DNA of 64,000 bases, taken from NCBI RefSeq assembly GCF_002252045.1, contig NZ_NEFF01000002.1, positions 1 through 64,000 of the forward strand. The letters run 5' to 3'. Shown here in pieces: positions 38,315 through 46,860 of this stretch. The notes below the pieces were generated by a model. The model had not been told where the DNA came from, did no database searches, and saw only the letters and a list, made by a program, of their open reading frames with translations. The DNA comes from Ignatzschineria sp. F8392. GTDB taxonomy: Bacteria > Pseudomonadota > Gammaproteobacteria > Cardiobacteriales > Wohlfahrtiimonadaceae. Numbering within the stretch: the stretch's first letter is position 1; every line of letters begins with the position of its first letter. The position numbers were made by a program, and so were the translations under genes.

Positions 38315-39679
38315 CTATACTAATAAAGAGGCTTTAATCGCATCAAAATCTCGTTTTAAACGAATATTGGTCTCTAACTCTTCGGAAATCTTATCATAAG
38401 CATGCATCACCGTGGAGTGATCTCGCATAAACTCACGCCCAATCTCCGGCAAGCTATGCTCTGTCAATTCACGGGAGATATACATCGCTAATTGACGTGG
38501 CTTGACAATATTCGCCTTTCGACTCTTTCCTAAAATTTCTGAAAGCTCTAGATCAAAATAACTTGCCACTGTGCGCTGAATATTCGCCAATGTGATCTGA
38601 CGATCTTGAATCTCTACTAAGTGACGCAATGCTTCTTGAGCAATCTCTAAAGTTAACGGCATCCCTTTAAAAGAAGCCATCGCATTAACCTGCTTTAAAG
38701 CCCCTTCTAACTCACGAACGTTTGCCCGAACCGTCTCACCAATAAAGAATTTTGTATCTTTAGGGAGATCAACACCCCACGCTTCCGCTTTCTGCTCTAA
38801 GATCGCCACTCGATGCTCAAAATCAGGGGGCTTAATATCAACCGTTAAGCCGGAAGCAAATCGCGATTTAAGACGCTCTTCCATCGCTTCTAACTCTTTA
38901 GGATAACGGTCACAGGTCAAAATGACTTGATGCCCACCATCGAGCAAAGTATTAAAGGTATGGAAGAAGACCTCTTGCGAGCCCCCTTTACCTGAGAGAA
39001 GCTGAATATCATCGATCAAAAGTGCATCGAGCGTTCGATAGAAATGGCGCAACTCATTGATCGTATTATTGCGCATGCTTCGCACAATATCTTCAATAAA
39101 TCCATCACAATGTTGATAGATCAGACGCGCATCAGGATATTGCTCCTTAATCGCATTCCCCACAGCATGCATCAAGTGGGTTTTTCCTAACCCTGTATTT
39201 CCGTAGATAAAGAGCGGATTGTGTGATGTTCCAGGGTTCTTTGAGACCTGCGCACACGCCGCTAATGCAAATTGGTTCGACTTTCCTTCAACAAAGTTAT
39301 CAAAACTGAAATCGGGGTTGAGGTTACTCGTCTCTATCGATTGCTCACGAATAGAATCCTTTGTAACATTGCGCGCTCGACCTGTACGGCGAGTTGTTCG
39401 TTTACTCTGCTTCTTCACTTGGTGATCTTCATATTCAGATTCGGTCCCTAATCCGTAACGAATCTCAATATCAAAACCACTCTCATCAACAATGGCATTT
39501 TCTAATAATGTCTTGAATTTAGTTTGAACACCACGAAGTACAATTTCATTTGCAGCAAGCACCATGACATGATCATCTTTGAAGACCACCTCAAGTGGTG
39601 AAATCCACATGCTATACTCTTCCTCCGACATCTGTAGCGCAAGAATTTCTAAGCAATTTTTCCAACTAAATTTCATCAT
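38315..39679 (-). CDS. dnaA: Chromosomal replication initiator DnaA
   Basis: With the start at 39679 the protein has 454 residues (E. coli 467). Domain I is MMKFSWKNCLEILALQMSEEEY. A basic linker (KKQSKRTTRRTGRA) follows, then the AAA+ domain III with Walker A GNTGLGKTH near 160-168 and Walker B LLIDDIQ near 221-227. Domain IV has the DnaA-box-binding signature KPRQLAMYISRELTEHSLPE and DHSTVMHAY. All elements needed for origin binding are present. Unusually, dnaN, recF and gyrB do not follow; instead dnaA is the last gene behind mlaF-mlaE on the same strand, 79 bases after mlaE. Confidence 0.97.
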   Translation of the reverse strand: MMKFSWKNCLEILALQMSEEEYSMWISPLEVVFKDDHVMVLAANEIVLRGVQTKFKTLLENAIVDESGFDIEIRYGLGTESEYEDHQVKKQSKRTTRRTGRARNVTKDSIREQSIETSNLNPDFSFDNFVEGKSNQFALAACAQVSKNPGTSHNPLFIYGNTGLGKTHLMHAVGNAIKEQYPDARLIYQHCDGFIEDIVRSMRNNTINELRHFYRTLDALLIDDIQLLSGKGGSQEVFFHTFNTLLDGGHQVILTCDRYPKELEAMEERLKSRFASGLTVDIKPPDFEHRVAILEQKAEAWGVDLPKDTKFFIGETVRANVRELEGALKQVNAMASFKGMPLTLEIAQEALRHLVEIQDRQITLANIQRTVASYFDLELSEILGKSRKANIVKPRQLAMYISRELTEHSLPEIGREFMRDHSTVMHAYDKISEELETNIRLKRDFDAIKASLLV

Positions 39680-39758
39680 ATGTAAGACTCTAAATTCTAA
39701 AAATCGGCAAAAGGAATTGATCTCAAGTTGCATCTCCGATCATCAATATCGATAATCG

Positions 39759-40541
39759 CTATACGCCAAAGATCATCGCTGTTAAGAGGAAATCAGCCAC
39801 TAAGATCAATAGTGACGAAATAACCACTGTATCGGTCGTCGACCGAGCAATTCCGCTTGCGGTTGCTCTCCCTTTTAATCCGATATAAAGCGCAACGAGG
39901 TTCGATATTATACCGAAAACAAAACTTTTTAAAACCACCCCAAGCCCGATATCGACACCAAAATCGACACCTGACTTCATTTGGGACCAATAAGCGCCCC
40001 CATCTACCCCTAAAGAGATGGTCGCAACACCATAGCCACCAATAATACCGATCGTACTAAAGAGAAGCGCTAGGATAGGAACTGCAATAACGCCGGCCCA
40101 GAAACGGGGCGTTAAGATATATTGAACAGGATTGATCGCCATTAATTCATAACTTGCCCACTGCTCTGTAGCTCGCATTAAGCCAATCTCTGCAGTCAAT
40201 GAGGAGCTTGCTCTTCCTGTATAGAGGAGTGCTGTTAAAACAGAGCTTAACTCACGAAAGAGCGCTAATGCCACAATGGTTCCAACAGAAGCTTCCGCGC
40301 CAAAGTTGATCAAGTTTACAAAGGCTTGGAAACAGAGCACCATTCCCACAAAGAGCCCCGATAAGAGAATAATAGGAAGAGAGAGAATCCCTAACTGATA
40401 GACCTGGCGAACAAAGAGGCGTGGCTTCTTAAAGAGATACCAAGAGTTCATTAAAATATTGACAAGTAGAAGCGTCGCTTCACCGAGATTCTTAACTAAT
40501 CCCCGACTCTTCTCTCCGGTCATGGTGATAATATTACTCAA
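39759..40541 (-). CDS. mlaE: MlaE-family lipid ABC transporter permease
   Basis: The 260-residue membrane protein has the MlaE pattern: an amphipathic N-terminus, then VRQVYQLGILSLPIILLSGLF, VTALLYTGRASSSLTAEIG-like core and the conserved tail STTDTVVISSLLILVADFLLT. It pairs with MlaF in the inner membrane to move phospholipids to or from the outer membrane (retrograde transport in E. coli). Its first codon overlaps the last codon of mlaF by four bases. MlaD, MlaC and MlaB, normally next, are missing; dnaA follows instead. Confidence 0.94.
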   Translation of the reverse strand: MSNIITMTGEKSRGLVKNLGEATLLLVNILMNSWYLFKKPRLFVRQVYQLGILSLPIILLSGLFVGMVLCFQAFVNLINFGAEASVGTIVALALFRELSSVLTALLYTGRASSSLTAEIGLMRATEQWASYELMAINPVQYILTPRFWAGVIAVPILALLFSTIGIIGGYGVATISLGVDGGAYWSQMKSGVDFGVDIGLGVVLKSFVFGIISNLVALYIGLKGRATASGIARSTTDTVVISSLLILVADFLLTAMIFGV

Positions 40542-41341
40542 AATAGAACCTCCTCTAACGGTTTTGTGGGGATATGGAAAGGAACAGGTCCATCTGACTC
40601 TCCATTAATAAATTGTTTAACCCAAGGATCTTGATGGTGACGAATCTCTTCTGGAGAACCATAAGCGATAATGCGTCCCTCTCCCAAAATACAGGCATGA
40701 TCTGCAATGGAGAGAACTTCCTCAACATCATGCGAGATCACAACACTTGTAATTTTTAAGGCATCATTAAGATTCTTAATAAGACGAATCAAAACCCCCA
40801 TCGAGATAGGATCTTGTCCGGCAAAGGGCTCATCATAGAGAAGTAGTGCCGGATCGAGCGCTATAGCTCGTGCTAAAGCCGCTCTACGCGCCTGCCCTCC
40901 GGAAAGCTGCCCTGGGAAAGAGTCCTTTAACGCACGCAACCCGACCGATTGAAGCTTTAAGAGCACCAAGGTATTGATCATCGACTCATCAAGTTTAGTA
41001 TGTTCTCTCAAGGCGAAGGCGACATTGTCAAAAACCGTCATATCGGTGAAGAGCGCTCCTGATTGGAAGAGAACCCCCATTTTGGTACGAATCTTATAGA
41101 GATTCCGCTCTGATATCGTGCCGACATTCTCCCCCATCAAGGTGACTTTGCCAGAATTAGGCAGGATCTGACCACTTAAAAGGCGAAGCAACGTTGTCTT
41201 GCCGGAGCCAGATGGCCCTAAGATTGCGGTAATCTTACCTTCTGGAATCGCTAATGAGAGATTTTTAAAGATCTCTCTCGATCCAAAACTGAGGTTGATA
41301 TCCTCAAGATTAATAATTTTATTCTGCACTCTGTTCTGCAT
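40538..41341 (-). CDS. mlaF: Mla-type ABC transporter ATPase MlaF
   Basis: A 267-residue ABC ATPase. It has Walker A GPSGSGKTT near 42-50, the MlaF hallmark MGVLFQSGALFTDMTVFDNV, signature LSGGQARRAAL, Walker B LLLYDEPFAGQDP and the switch histidine in VVISHDVEE. The C-terminal extension after LGEGRIIAYGSPEEI is typical of MlaF, which drives lipid exchange with MlaE. It is first in a compact unit with mlaE; the gap to dsbB upstream is about 120 bases. Confidence 0.94.
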   Translation of the reverse strand: MQNRVQNKIINLEDINLSFGSREIFKNLSLAIPEGKITAILGPSGSGKTTLLRLLSGQILPNSGKVTLMGENVGTISERNLYKIRTKMGVLFQSGALFTDMTVFDNVAFALREHTKLDESMINTLVLLKLQSVGLRALKDSFPGQLSGGQARRAALARAIALDPALLLYDEPFAGQDPISMGVLIRLIKNLNDALKITSVVISHDVEEVLSIADHACILGEGRIIAYGSPEEIRHHQDPWVKQFINGESDGPVPFHIPTKPLEEVLF

Positions 41342-41460
41342 ACTGATAATCCTTACTAAACCTCTGCCCTAATAACTTAATGATACGATCTATTGCATTT
41401 GGCCTATTGCATTTATATACACATAACGCCACCGATAGTCGTGGTGATCACTGATAAATG

Positions 41461-41973
41461 TTAATAGTAGGGTCGCCGTACAACATTGTGACGCATATAA
41501 CGATTCATCAATAATCCGATCACCGTTAAGAGAAGAAAGAGAATCGCCGTCCACATCGGAATTGTTAAACCTAAGAAAGTCCAATCGATAGTACTACAAT
41601 CTCCCCCCGTTAAGAGAAGATCTTTCACAATTTGATAATCAAAAACTTCCGTAATCGCCAAAGTTGTTTGGGTACAGCCTAAGGTATCGACGGGATTGAG
41701 TTGAAGATAGATATGTTTGCCGGCAATCAAGAGCCCCAGAGCACCCACAATAACAAAAAGGAGTGAAGAGAGGGATGCAATAAAGCGCGAGCCTCGCTGC
41801 ACAAAGAGCCCACTCAACCAAAAGAGTGCCGTAAAGAGAAGCAATATTCCCCGTTGCAGCATGCAGTACGGGCATGGCTCTAATAACTGAATATCTTCAA
41901 GATAAAACTTAGCATAAGCGATCGCCGCTAAGGGCAGTAGGCCTAAGATAAAATAGATCGTACGGGGAGACAT
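41461..41973 (-). CDS. dsbB: Disulfide bond formation protein DsbB
   Basis: A 170-residue, four-helix inner-membrane protein with the two periplasmic cysteine pairs of DsbB: Cys34-x-x-Cys37 (EPCPYCMLQRG) and Cys100/Cys126 (LGCTQ and GDCST). It reoxidises DsbA and passes electrons to ubiquinone, so it links to the respiratory chain. Length and spacing match the E. coli protein. The ribosome site is poor. A TGTGGATAA DnaA-box-like 9-mer lies just upstream. The substrate DsbA is not in this window. Confidence 0.95.
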   Translation of the reverse strand: MSPRTIYFILGLLPLAAIAYAKFYLEDIQLLEPCPYCMLQRGILLLFTALFWLSGLFVQRGSRFIASLSSLLFVIVGALGLLIAGKHIYLQLNPVDTLGCTQTTLAITEVFDYQIVKDLLLTGGDCSTIDWTFLGLTIPMWTAILFLLLTVIGLLMNRYMRHNVVRRPYY

Positions 41974-42023
41974 AAGGGGCGATATCCTCTCAAGCGATTG
42001 GGACTCAATATATTATCACGTTT

Positions 42024-42032
42024 TGTGGATAA
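42024..42032 (-). promoter_or_regulatory. DnaA-box 9-mer upstream of dsbB
   Basis: TGTGGATAA on the plus strand, i.e. a perfect TTATCCACA on the minus strand. A single box; function not shown. Confidence 0.35.
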
Positions 42033-42194
42033 CTTCTTTAGATAAATCACCCCTTTTTAAGAGAGATCTTCGTTAAATAGCGAGCTACCCCCTTCTCTGT
42101 TCTTTTCAATTATCTAGAAAAAAGATGCGTAAAAAAGTATCAGTGATAAAAATTATCTAAAGCGCGATTCATCAAAACCAAAGAGGCCGAACGC

Positions 42195-42422
42195 TGCCGG
42201 ATCTTACTATCACGTTCTTCCACAGATCATGCGCCGGCAGTTGGCGATCCTCTATCACCGGCAAGAGGGTATCAGAGATGCCAATCGGCGGGCATGCGAT
42301 TGTAATAAGAGCAAAATAGTTGGTTCCCGCCGCTCTACGAGCCTTCTTATCTGTTGAAAAAACAGAGGTTGATGAGTTGCCGGAGATGACTACTGCATTC
42401 TTCCATAATCTGCATGCCGGCA
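42195..42422. repeat. REP/BIME-like array 5, inverted (A-B-A)
   Basis: Here the A units (42195-42239 and 42378-42422) are on the minus strand and the B unit (42288-42330) is in the opposite direction, so the whole composite is flipped relative to arrays 1-4. It lies between dsbB and the tRNA-Glu/Ala genes. Confidence 0.92.
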
Positions 42423-42456
42423 AATAGCGCTACTTTAGCGATTGATAACATCAAAA

Positions 42457-42486
42457 CAAAAAAGCCCGCATCGTGTGATGCAGGCT
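42457..42486 (-). terminator. Terminator of the tRNA-Ala/tRNA-Glu unit
   Basis: GCCTGCATC-4-GATGCGGGC hairpin followed by six T on the minus strand, ten bases after tRNA-Glu. Confidence 0.92.
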
Positions 42487-42495
42487 TCTTAAATA

Positions 42496-42571
42496 TGGCG
42501 TCCCTACGGGGATTCGAACCCCGGTTGCCGCCGTGAAAGGGCAGTGTCCTAGGCCTCTAGACGATAGGGAC
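42496..42571 (-). tRNA. tRNA-Glu (anticodon UUC)
   Basis: A 76-base gene with a full cloverleaf. The 5' end GTCCCTAT pairs with the 3' acceptor, the anticodon loop is CCTTTCACG (TTC), the T arm is GGTTCGAATCC, and CCA is encoded. It is close behind tRNA-Ala, so the two are one transcript. Confidence 0.96.
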
Positions 42572-42575
42572 TTTA

Positions 42576-42651
<76 letters not shown>

Positions 42652-43031
42652 AGACAATTTTTGTTGTTTCTGTCTGAGGAGTTGTATAATAGAAAATTCT
42701 CTCTTTTCTGTCAAACAAAATATTGCGCAATTAGTAATCAATAGATGATGCATCCCAAAAAATAAAATTTACCCCATTATTATCAATCAATTAAGATCAT
42801 TGGAGTTTCATTACCACCACACAAATGGGTAATATCTAGACATAAATTATTATCTTCCCCCTATAGCTCTTATTGCAACATTGCTCTATTTTATGAAAGA
42901 AAAGCATACCTTTTAGACAGACCAAGAGAACAACCCTCATAATCATCCCCTTTTTCACAAGAGTAGACGCCCACAAAAAAACCAGCCCCTTTAGGACTGG
43001 TCTCTTCTTCATTCATTAATCTTGTGTAAAA
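42652..43031. other. Region upstream of the tRNA pair
   Basis: Contains the tRNA promoter and, further right, the dksA terminator. No coding frame with a ribosome site. AT-rich. Confidence 0.5.
42975..43002 (-). terminator. Terminator of dksA
   Basis: ACCAGTCCT/GGGGCTGGT-type hairpin (one G-T pair) followed by seven T on the minus strand. Confidence 0.88.
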
Positions 43032-43454
43032 CTAATTGATACGCGCTTTCTCTTTCTGCTCTTCAATCTCTTTACAGTCGATGCAGAGTTCTGCGGTTGG
43101 TCTAGCTTCTAAACGACGAATACCGATCTCAATACCACACATATCACAATATCCATAATCATCTAAACCGAGGCGACGAAGGGTCTTCTCAATTTTAGAA
43201 AGGAGTTTACGCTCACGATCTCTAGTGCGCAATTCTAAAGAGAAGCCCTCTTCTTGTGTTGCTCTATCATTGGGATCAGGAAGGTTAAAGGCTTCATCTT
43301 GCATATTATTCACGGTCTTTTCACCCTCTTGAACTAATGCTTCGCGCCAGCCTTCTAAAATTAATTTAAAATGCTCACGTTGCGCCTCATTCATATACTC
43401 TTCACCTTCTTTAATCTCATAAGGTGTGAAACCACGAAACTCTTGATTCTTCAT
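43032..43454 (-). CDS. dksA: RNA polymerase-binding transcription factor DksA
   Basis: A 140-residue full-length DksA. A long coiled-coil hairpin carries Asp60 and Asp63 at its tip (LPDPNDRATQEEG), the residues that reach into the secondary channel of RNA polymerase. It is followed by SLELRTRDRERKLLSKIEK. The zinc finger has four cysteines, C103, C106, C124 and C127, so this is the classic zinc-bound form. It works with ppGpp to repress rRNA and activate amino-acid genes. It is transcribed alone with a good terminator. A 7-bp inverted repeat (AGCTCAC/GTGAGCT, 43476-43496) lies in its leader. Confidence 0.97.
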   Translation of the reverse strand: MKNQEFRGFTPYEIKEGEEYMNEAQREHFKLILEGWREALVQEGEKTVNNMQDEAFNLPDPNDRATQEEGFSLELRTRDRERKLLSKIEKTLRRLGLDDYGYCDMCGIEIGIRRLEARPTAELCIDCKEIEEQKEKARIN

Positions 43455-44120
43455 CTATCTTCCTCTTCACATCCTAGCTCACAATTGAGGTGAGCTCGGT
43501 CTAATCCAACACATACAACGTTAGAAAATACCCTATCGATTAATCCCCATATGGCTCCACTCTCATAATAGATATCGATTAGCTATCGATCTATCTTCCT
43601 ATTAATTGAGGACCTTAAAAGATCATTCAATAGAGTCACATAAAATTATATAGCTACACAGTCAATCAGTTTTTCGCTTACCATTCAAGCTTTCAATTGA
43701 GACTCGCACTTTAATTATGCAACGAATCTCCCGATCGGCTGTAGGTGATCATAGATCGCATCATTACCAATAGTACAAATCTATTTTTCTCCAGAATATA
43801 TTTGTCTATTAATAGTTTAAACAGTTGATAAAACCCCAATAAAATCAGAAGCCTATAACTAAGACCTCATCAACTTAATAATCAAATTAATCAGTTAGAG
43901 TTAATATTGATTATTAACTAACCTTATTAAATCAAGCTTTTTAGCCCTTTAAATTGATTCATTTAAATTGACTCATTAAACCTATTAATATTACATAATA
44001 AAATAGAGCTAATATAGCAATGCAATATAATAATTCCGCAAAAATGATACATTAATCCCAGCTAAAAAGATACTGAAAAATCGATTATTTTAATCATCTT
44101 TGACAACTTCTTATAAAAAG
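43455..44120. other. Gene-free region upstream of dksA
   Basis: About 665 bases of very AT-rich sequence with no supported open frame. It contains the AGCTCAC/GTGAGCT dyad in the dksA leader and a 14-bp tandem duplication (AATTGATTCATTTA/AATTGACTCATTAA near 43951). I see no RNA gene. Confidence 0.5.
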
Positions 44121-44441
44121 TTATAACTCTTTATACTCCCCTTCATAGAGTTCCCCTTTTTCGGACTCCTTCCTTCTACTTGGCTGCTGACCATAAAATT
44201 GAGAAAAATTAGCATTACCCTCTTCCTGCATTCGCGCCATCTCTTCTCGCACCTGCTTTCTAATTTTCCGTGTTTTCCAAAAGAAGATCACCGCTAACAC
44301 GGCTGTCACTCCTAAGCCAATCACAAAAACAGCGAGTCCAAAAAACGCAAAGACAATGAGCGCTCCGATACCGATCACAGCAGCTAAGATTCTCTGTAAA
44401 AGAGAAGCGGGTTTGCCATTTATATAGAGTTGTTGGCTCAT
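44121..44441 (-). CDS. Small inner-membrane protein of unknown function
   Basis: This 106-residue protein is not one I recognise. After a short N-terminal segment (MSQQLYINGKPASLLQR) there are two closely spaced hydrophobic helices (about 18-52), a basic turn (FWKTRKIRKQVREEM) and a charged C-terminal tail, which should be cytoplasmic. The start has GGAAGG upstream. It stands between dksA and dapB with long gaps on both sides, so context gives no hint. Confidence 0.65.
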   Translation of the reverse strand: MSQQLYINGKPASLLQRILAAVIGIGALIVFAFFGLAVFVIGLGVTAVLAVIFFWKTRKIRKQVREEMARMQEEGNANFSQFYGQQPSRRKESEKGELYEGEYKEL

Positions 44442-44817
44442 CTTTATCCTTCCTATTACCTATTATTTTAATGATAAGGCTATCGTACAGATTCTTAGCG
44501 CTCATCGAACTAAGCTCAATTAACCAATTTAATTAGCGAATCTAGTTAGCTAATCTAGTTAATATATCAATATATGGAGACCTCGATAGCCATTATCAAG
44601 ATCGATTGCACTTCTATCTATAGATATAATCCATACATTAGTGTCTATATCTATATAGATAGTACAGAGAGACTCTATTCTATTTTTCTTAAAGAAATCT
44701 TAAGATGCATCTTTAAAAAGAGAAGTATCACTCATAACTATTCACTCACCAGCGTTCGCAATTAAAGGCAATAGCTAACCAAAGAGATAACCAAAGAGAG
44801 ATCGCTACGGTTAAACT
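44442..44817. other. Intergenic region before dapB end
   Basis: Convergence zone without a gene. A 13-bp duplication (GCGAATCTAGTTA/GCTAATCTAGTTA) at 44536-44561 is one of the short gene-end repeats. A 63-codon open frame at 44574-44765 is low complexity and is not called. Confidence 0.5.
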
Positions 44818-45570
44818 CTAATGGAGATTGAGAACATCAAAAATCGTATAACGTCCCGGCTTTTGCCCCTGACTTAACCACTCAACACATTTAAGGGCGC
44901 CTTTAGCAAAGAGCGCACGATCAAATGCAGTATGCTTGATCGAGATCTGCTCCTCTAAACTGGTAAATGTCACCTCATGTTCTCCTACGATCGAGCCGGC
45001 ACGTGTGACAGAGACCCCTATCTTATCCGCTTCTCGCGCACCATCACCTACTTGATAAGGTCTATATTGCTTATTAAAAGCCTTCTCTTTTGCAGCAACA
45101 ATATCTTCAAGCAGTGTTGTCGCAGTTCCTGATGGACTATCCACTTTAAAGCGATGATGACTCTCATGGAGATCAATATCAAAATCCTCACCTAAGGCCT
45201 TGGCAACAATTTGAACAATATAACGCTGTATTGCCGCCCCAATACTGGTATTGGTTGCTAAAATAACCGGCACTTTCTGCGCTAACTGATCGATCTGCGG
45301 CATAAGCTGAGCTTGATCCCAACCGGTAGTACAGATAATTAGAGGTTTCGGATCGTTAAGTGCGGTAGTGATGATCTCCGGCACAAGCGCAGCATTGGAA
45401 AAATCCACAACGACATCATTCTCCTTAAAAACAGTTGCTAATCGATTACTTTCTGCTAACTCTTTACTGTAGGAGCACCCAAGCTTAAGCGCTTCCCGCT
45501 TTGTAATCTCTTCACTTAGCACCTGCCCCATACGCCCTGTAACCCCTATAATTCCTACCATTGTTTGCAT
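44818..45570 (-). CDS. dapB: 4-Hydroxy-tetrahydrodipicolinate reductase DapB
   Basis: I start it at 45570, where GAGGAGAG precedes ATG, giving 250 residues. The N-terminal Rossmann motif GVTGRMGQ (9-16) binds NAD(P)H. The substrate/catalytic segment HHRFKVDSPSGTA contains His138/His139 and Lys142, and SVTRAGSIVGEHEV is a further signature. It makes tetrahydrodipicolinate for lysine and meso-diaminopimelate, a peptidoglycan component. In E. coli it is also monocistronic; no carA or dapA is near. Slightly shorter than the E. coli enzyme (273). Confidence 0.95.
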   Translation of the reverse strand: MQTMVGIIGVTGRMGQVLSEEITKREALKLGCSYSKELAESNRLATVFKENDVVVDFSNAALVPEIITTALNDPKPLIICTTGWDQAQLMPQIDQLAQKVPVILATNTSIGAAIQRYIVQIVAKALGEDFDIDLHESHHRFKVDSPSGTATTLLEDIVAAKEKAFNKQYRPYQVGDGAREADKIGVSVTRAGSIVGEHEVTFTSLEEQISIKHTAFDRALFAKGALKCVEWLSQGQKPGRYTIFDVLNLH

Positions 45571-46698
45571 CAAATCTCTCCTCTTACTTTTCTTTATCAA
45601 GTAATCCCATCAAAATTTCATCGAGTAATTAAGTGGCTTCAATGAGTGTTCTATACTACCGCTCAATGGCCCTCAATATCGCTCAATAATACGCACAATA
45701 GGTATTAATTTCTAGATAGTGGCTCTCACCATTACCCATTACTATCACTATTTAAGCATTTAAGACTCTATTTTAAAGGATTGGTTTTAATAAGTCGCTC
45801 CTTCCCTCAATATAGACCTCTGTCTAAATTCCTAAAGATTGCTAGCAATAACCATTATTCACCATTTTTCTCTAGACACTTACAAGCAACAACAAAATCT
45901 TATCTTTAACTCCATCATTTTATAATTTATTATAAACTTTTATCCTTTTTGCATCTTTTTATACGTTTTTATACATTTTTTATACATTTCTTAAATAGAT
46001 AGAATTAATCCTCTTCATTAATCACTTTCAATAACCTTTTAAGGATTCCTTATAGCTCAAATAGATAGCTTCTCTTTAATATCTATTTTGTCGACACCTC
46101 TTTTATAAAATAATTCAAAAGAAAAACAAGTAGTTGCAATATTAATAAATCTCATTCAATATGAGATATGATCGATAGCGTTATCACGTTTAGGGAGATT
46201 ATCGCAACGCCTATTCCAAATCAATATTTGAAAATATAAGCGGTTTTTAGAAAATCGTCTTTTTAAATCAAGTATGATTATTTTGCTGATAGTTAATCAT
46301 GTGAAGTATTAGTGTGATTTTATTTAATTAATAGTTAGAAAACGAAAGCTAATAGAAGCTTAACTTTTAGGCAGATTAAACTACCCCCTTATCTTCCTAT
46401 AAGAGGTGCTTTTATTGTTTGAGGAGATTTCTCTATTAATAAATAGAATCTAACCGATCATTAATTCTTTCACAATTTTCCATCGTGCATAGCGCTATCG
46501 ATCCCCTCTTTCAATAGCTATTTTTAGAATTTAAGTATCATTTTGTTCTAAGAGACTCTACCGCCATCTCTTATTTATTCTCTCCCCATTTCTCTCTTAC
46601 TCTTTTGCTACCAACCGTTTTAACAACTACTCATTGGTATACTCTCGTACCATAAAAAAGAAAAGCTCTTGTATACACAAGAGCTTATTCAAAATATC
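45571..46698. other. 1.1-kb AT-rich gene-free region
   Basis: The largest gene-free stretch in the window. It holds a triple TTTTTATAC motif around 45956-45985, a TCTCAT-5-ATGAGA palindrome near 46152, and degenerate CTCAATA repeats near 45662-45700. No open frame, RNA gene or repeat-array unit is supported. It could hold long promoter regions or a decayed gene. Confidence 0.5.
46653..46686 (-). terminator. Terminator of tRNA-Ser
   Basis: AAGCTCTTGT-4-ACAAGAGCTT perfect stem with TTTTCTTTTTT on the minus strand. Confidence 0.92.
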
Positions 46699-46789
46699 TG
46701 GCGGAAAAGGAGGGATTCGAACCCTCGATACGCTACTAACGTATATCCGCTTTCCAGGCGAACGCCTTCAACCACTCGGCCACTTTTCC
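46699..46789 (-). tRNA. tRNA-Ser (anticodon GGA)
   Basis: A 91-base class II tRNA. GGAAAAGTGGCCGAGTGG opens it, the anticodon loop is CTGGAAAG (GGA), a long variable arm (ATACGTTAGTAGCGTAT) follows, then T arm GGTTCGAATCC and encoded CCA. It is on the same strand as dpaA and starts 72 bases after its stop. Confidence 0.96.
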
Positions 46790-46860
46790 TAACTGTATCT
46801 CAACCCAATCTTTTTCAGTTGAGGCAGATAAGATACTAAATATTTTCACAATTGACAAGT

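Noticed and set aside
11487-42422. CRISPR array interpretation of the repeats
   Set aside because: Units are palindromic, alternate in orientation, and are spaced 54-123 bp with repeated (not unique) spacers; no cas genes.
11487-42422. Integron attC interpretation of the 45-bp units
   Set aside because: No RYYYAAC/GTTRRRY core sites, no integrase, and the genes between arrays are ordinary chromosomal genes, not promoterless cassettes.
42172-42423. 83-codon open frame in array 5
   Set aside because: Built from the repeat units on the minus strand; no ribosome site or family similarity.
44574-44765. 63-codon frame rich in Tyr and Ile
   Set aside because: Composition reflects AT-rich repeats; no ribosome site.
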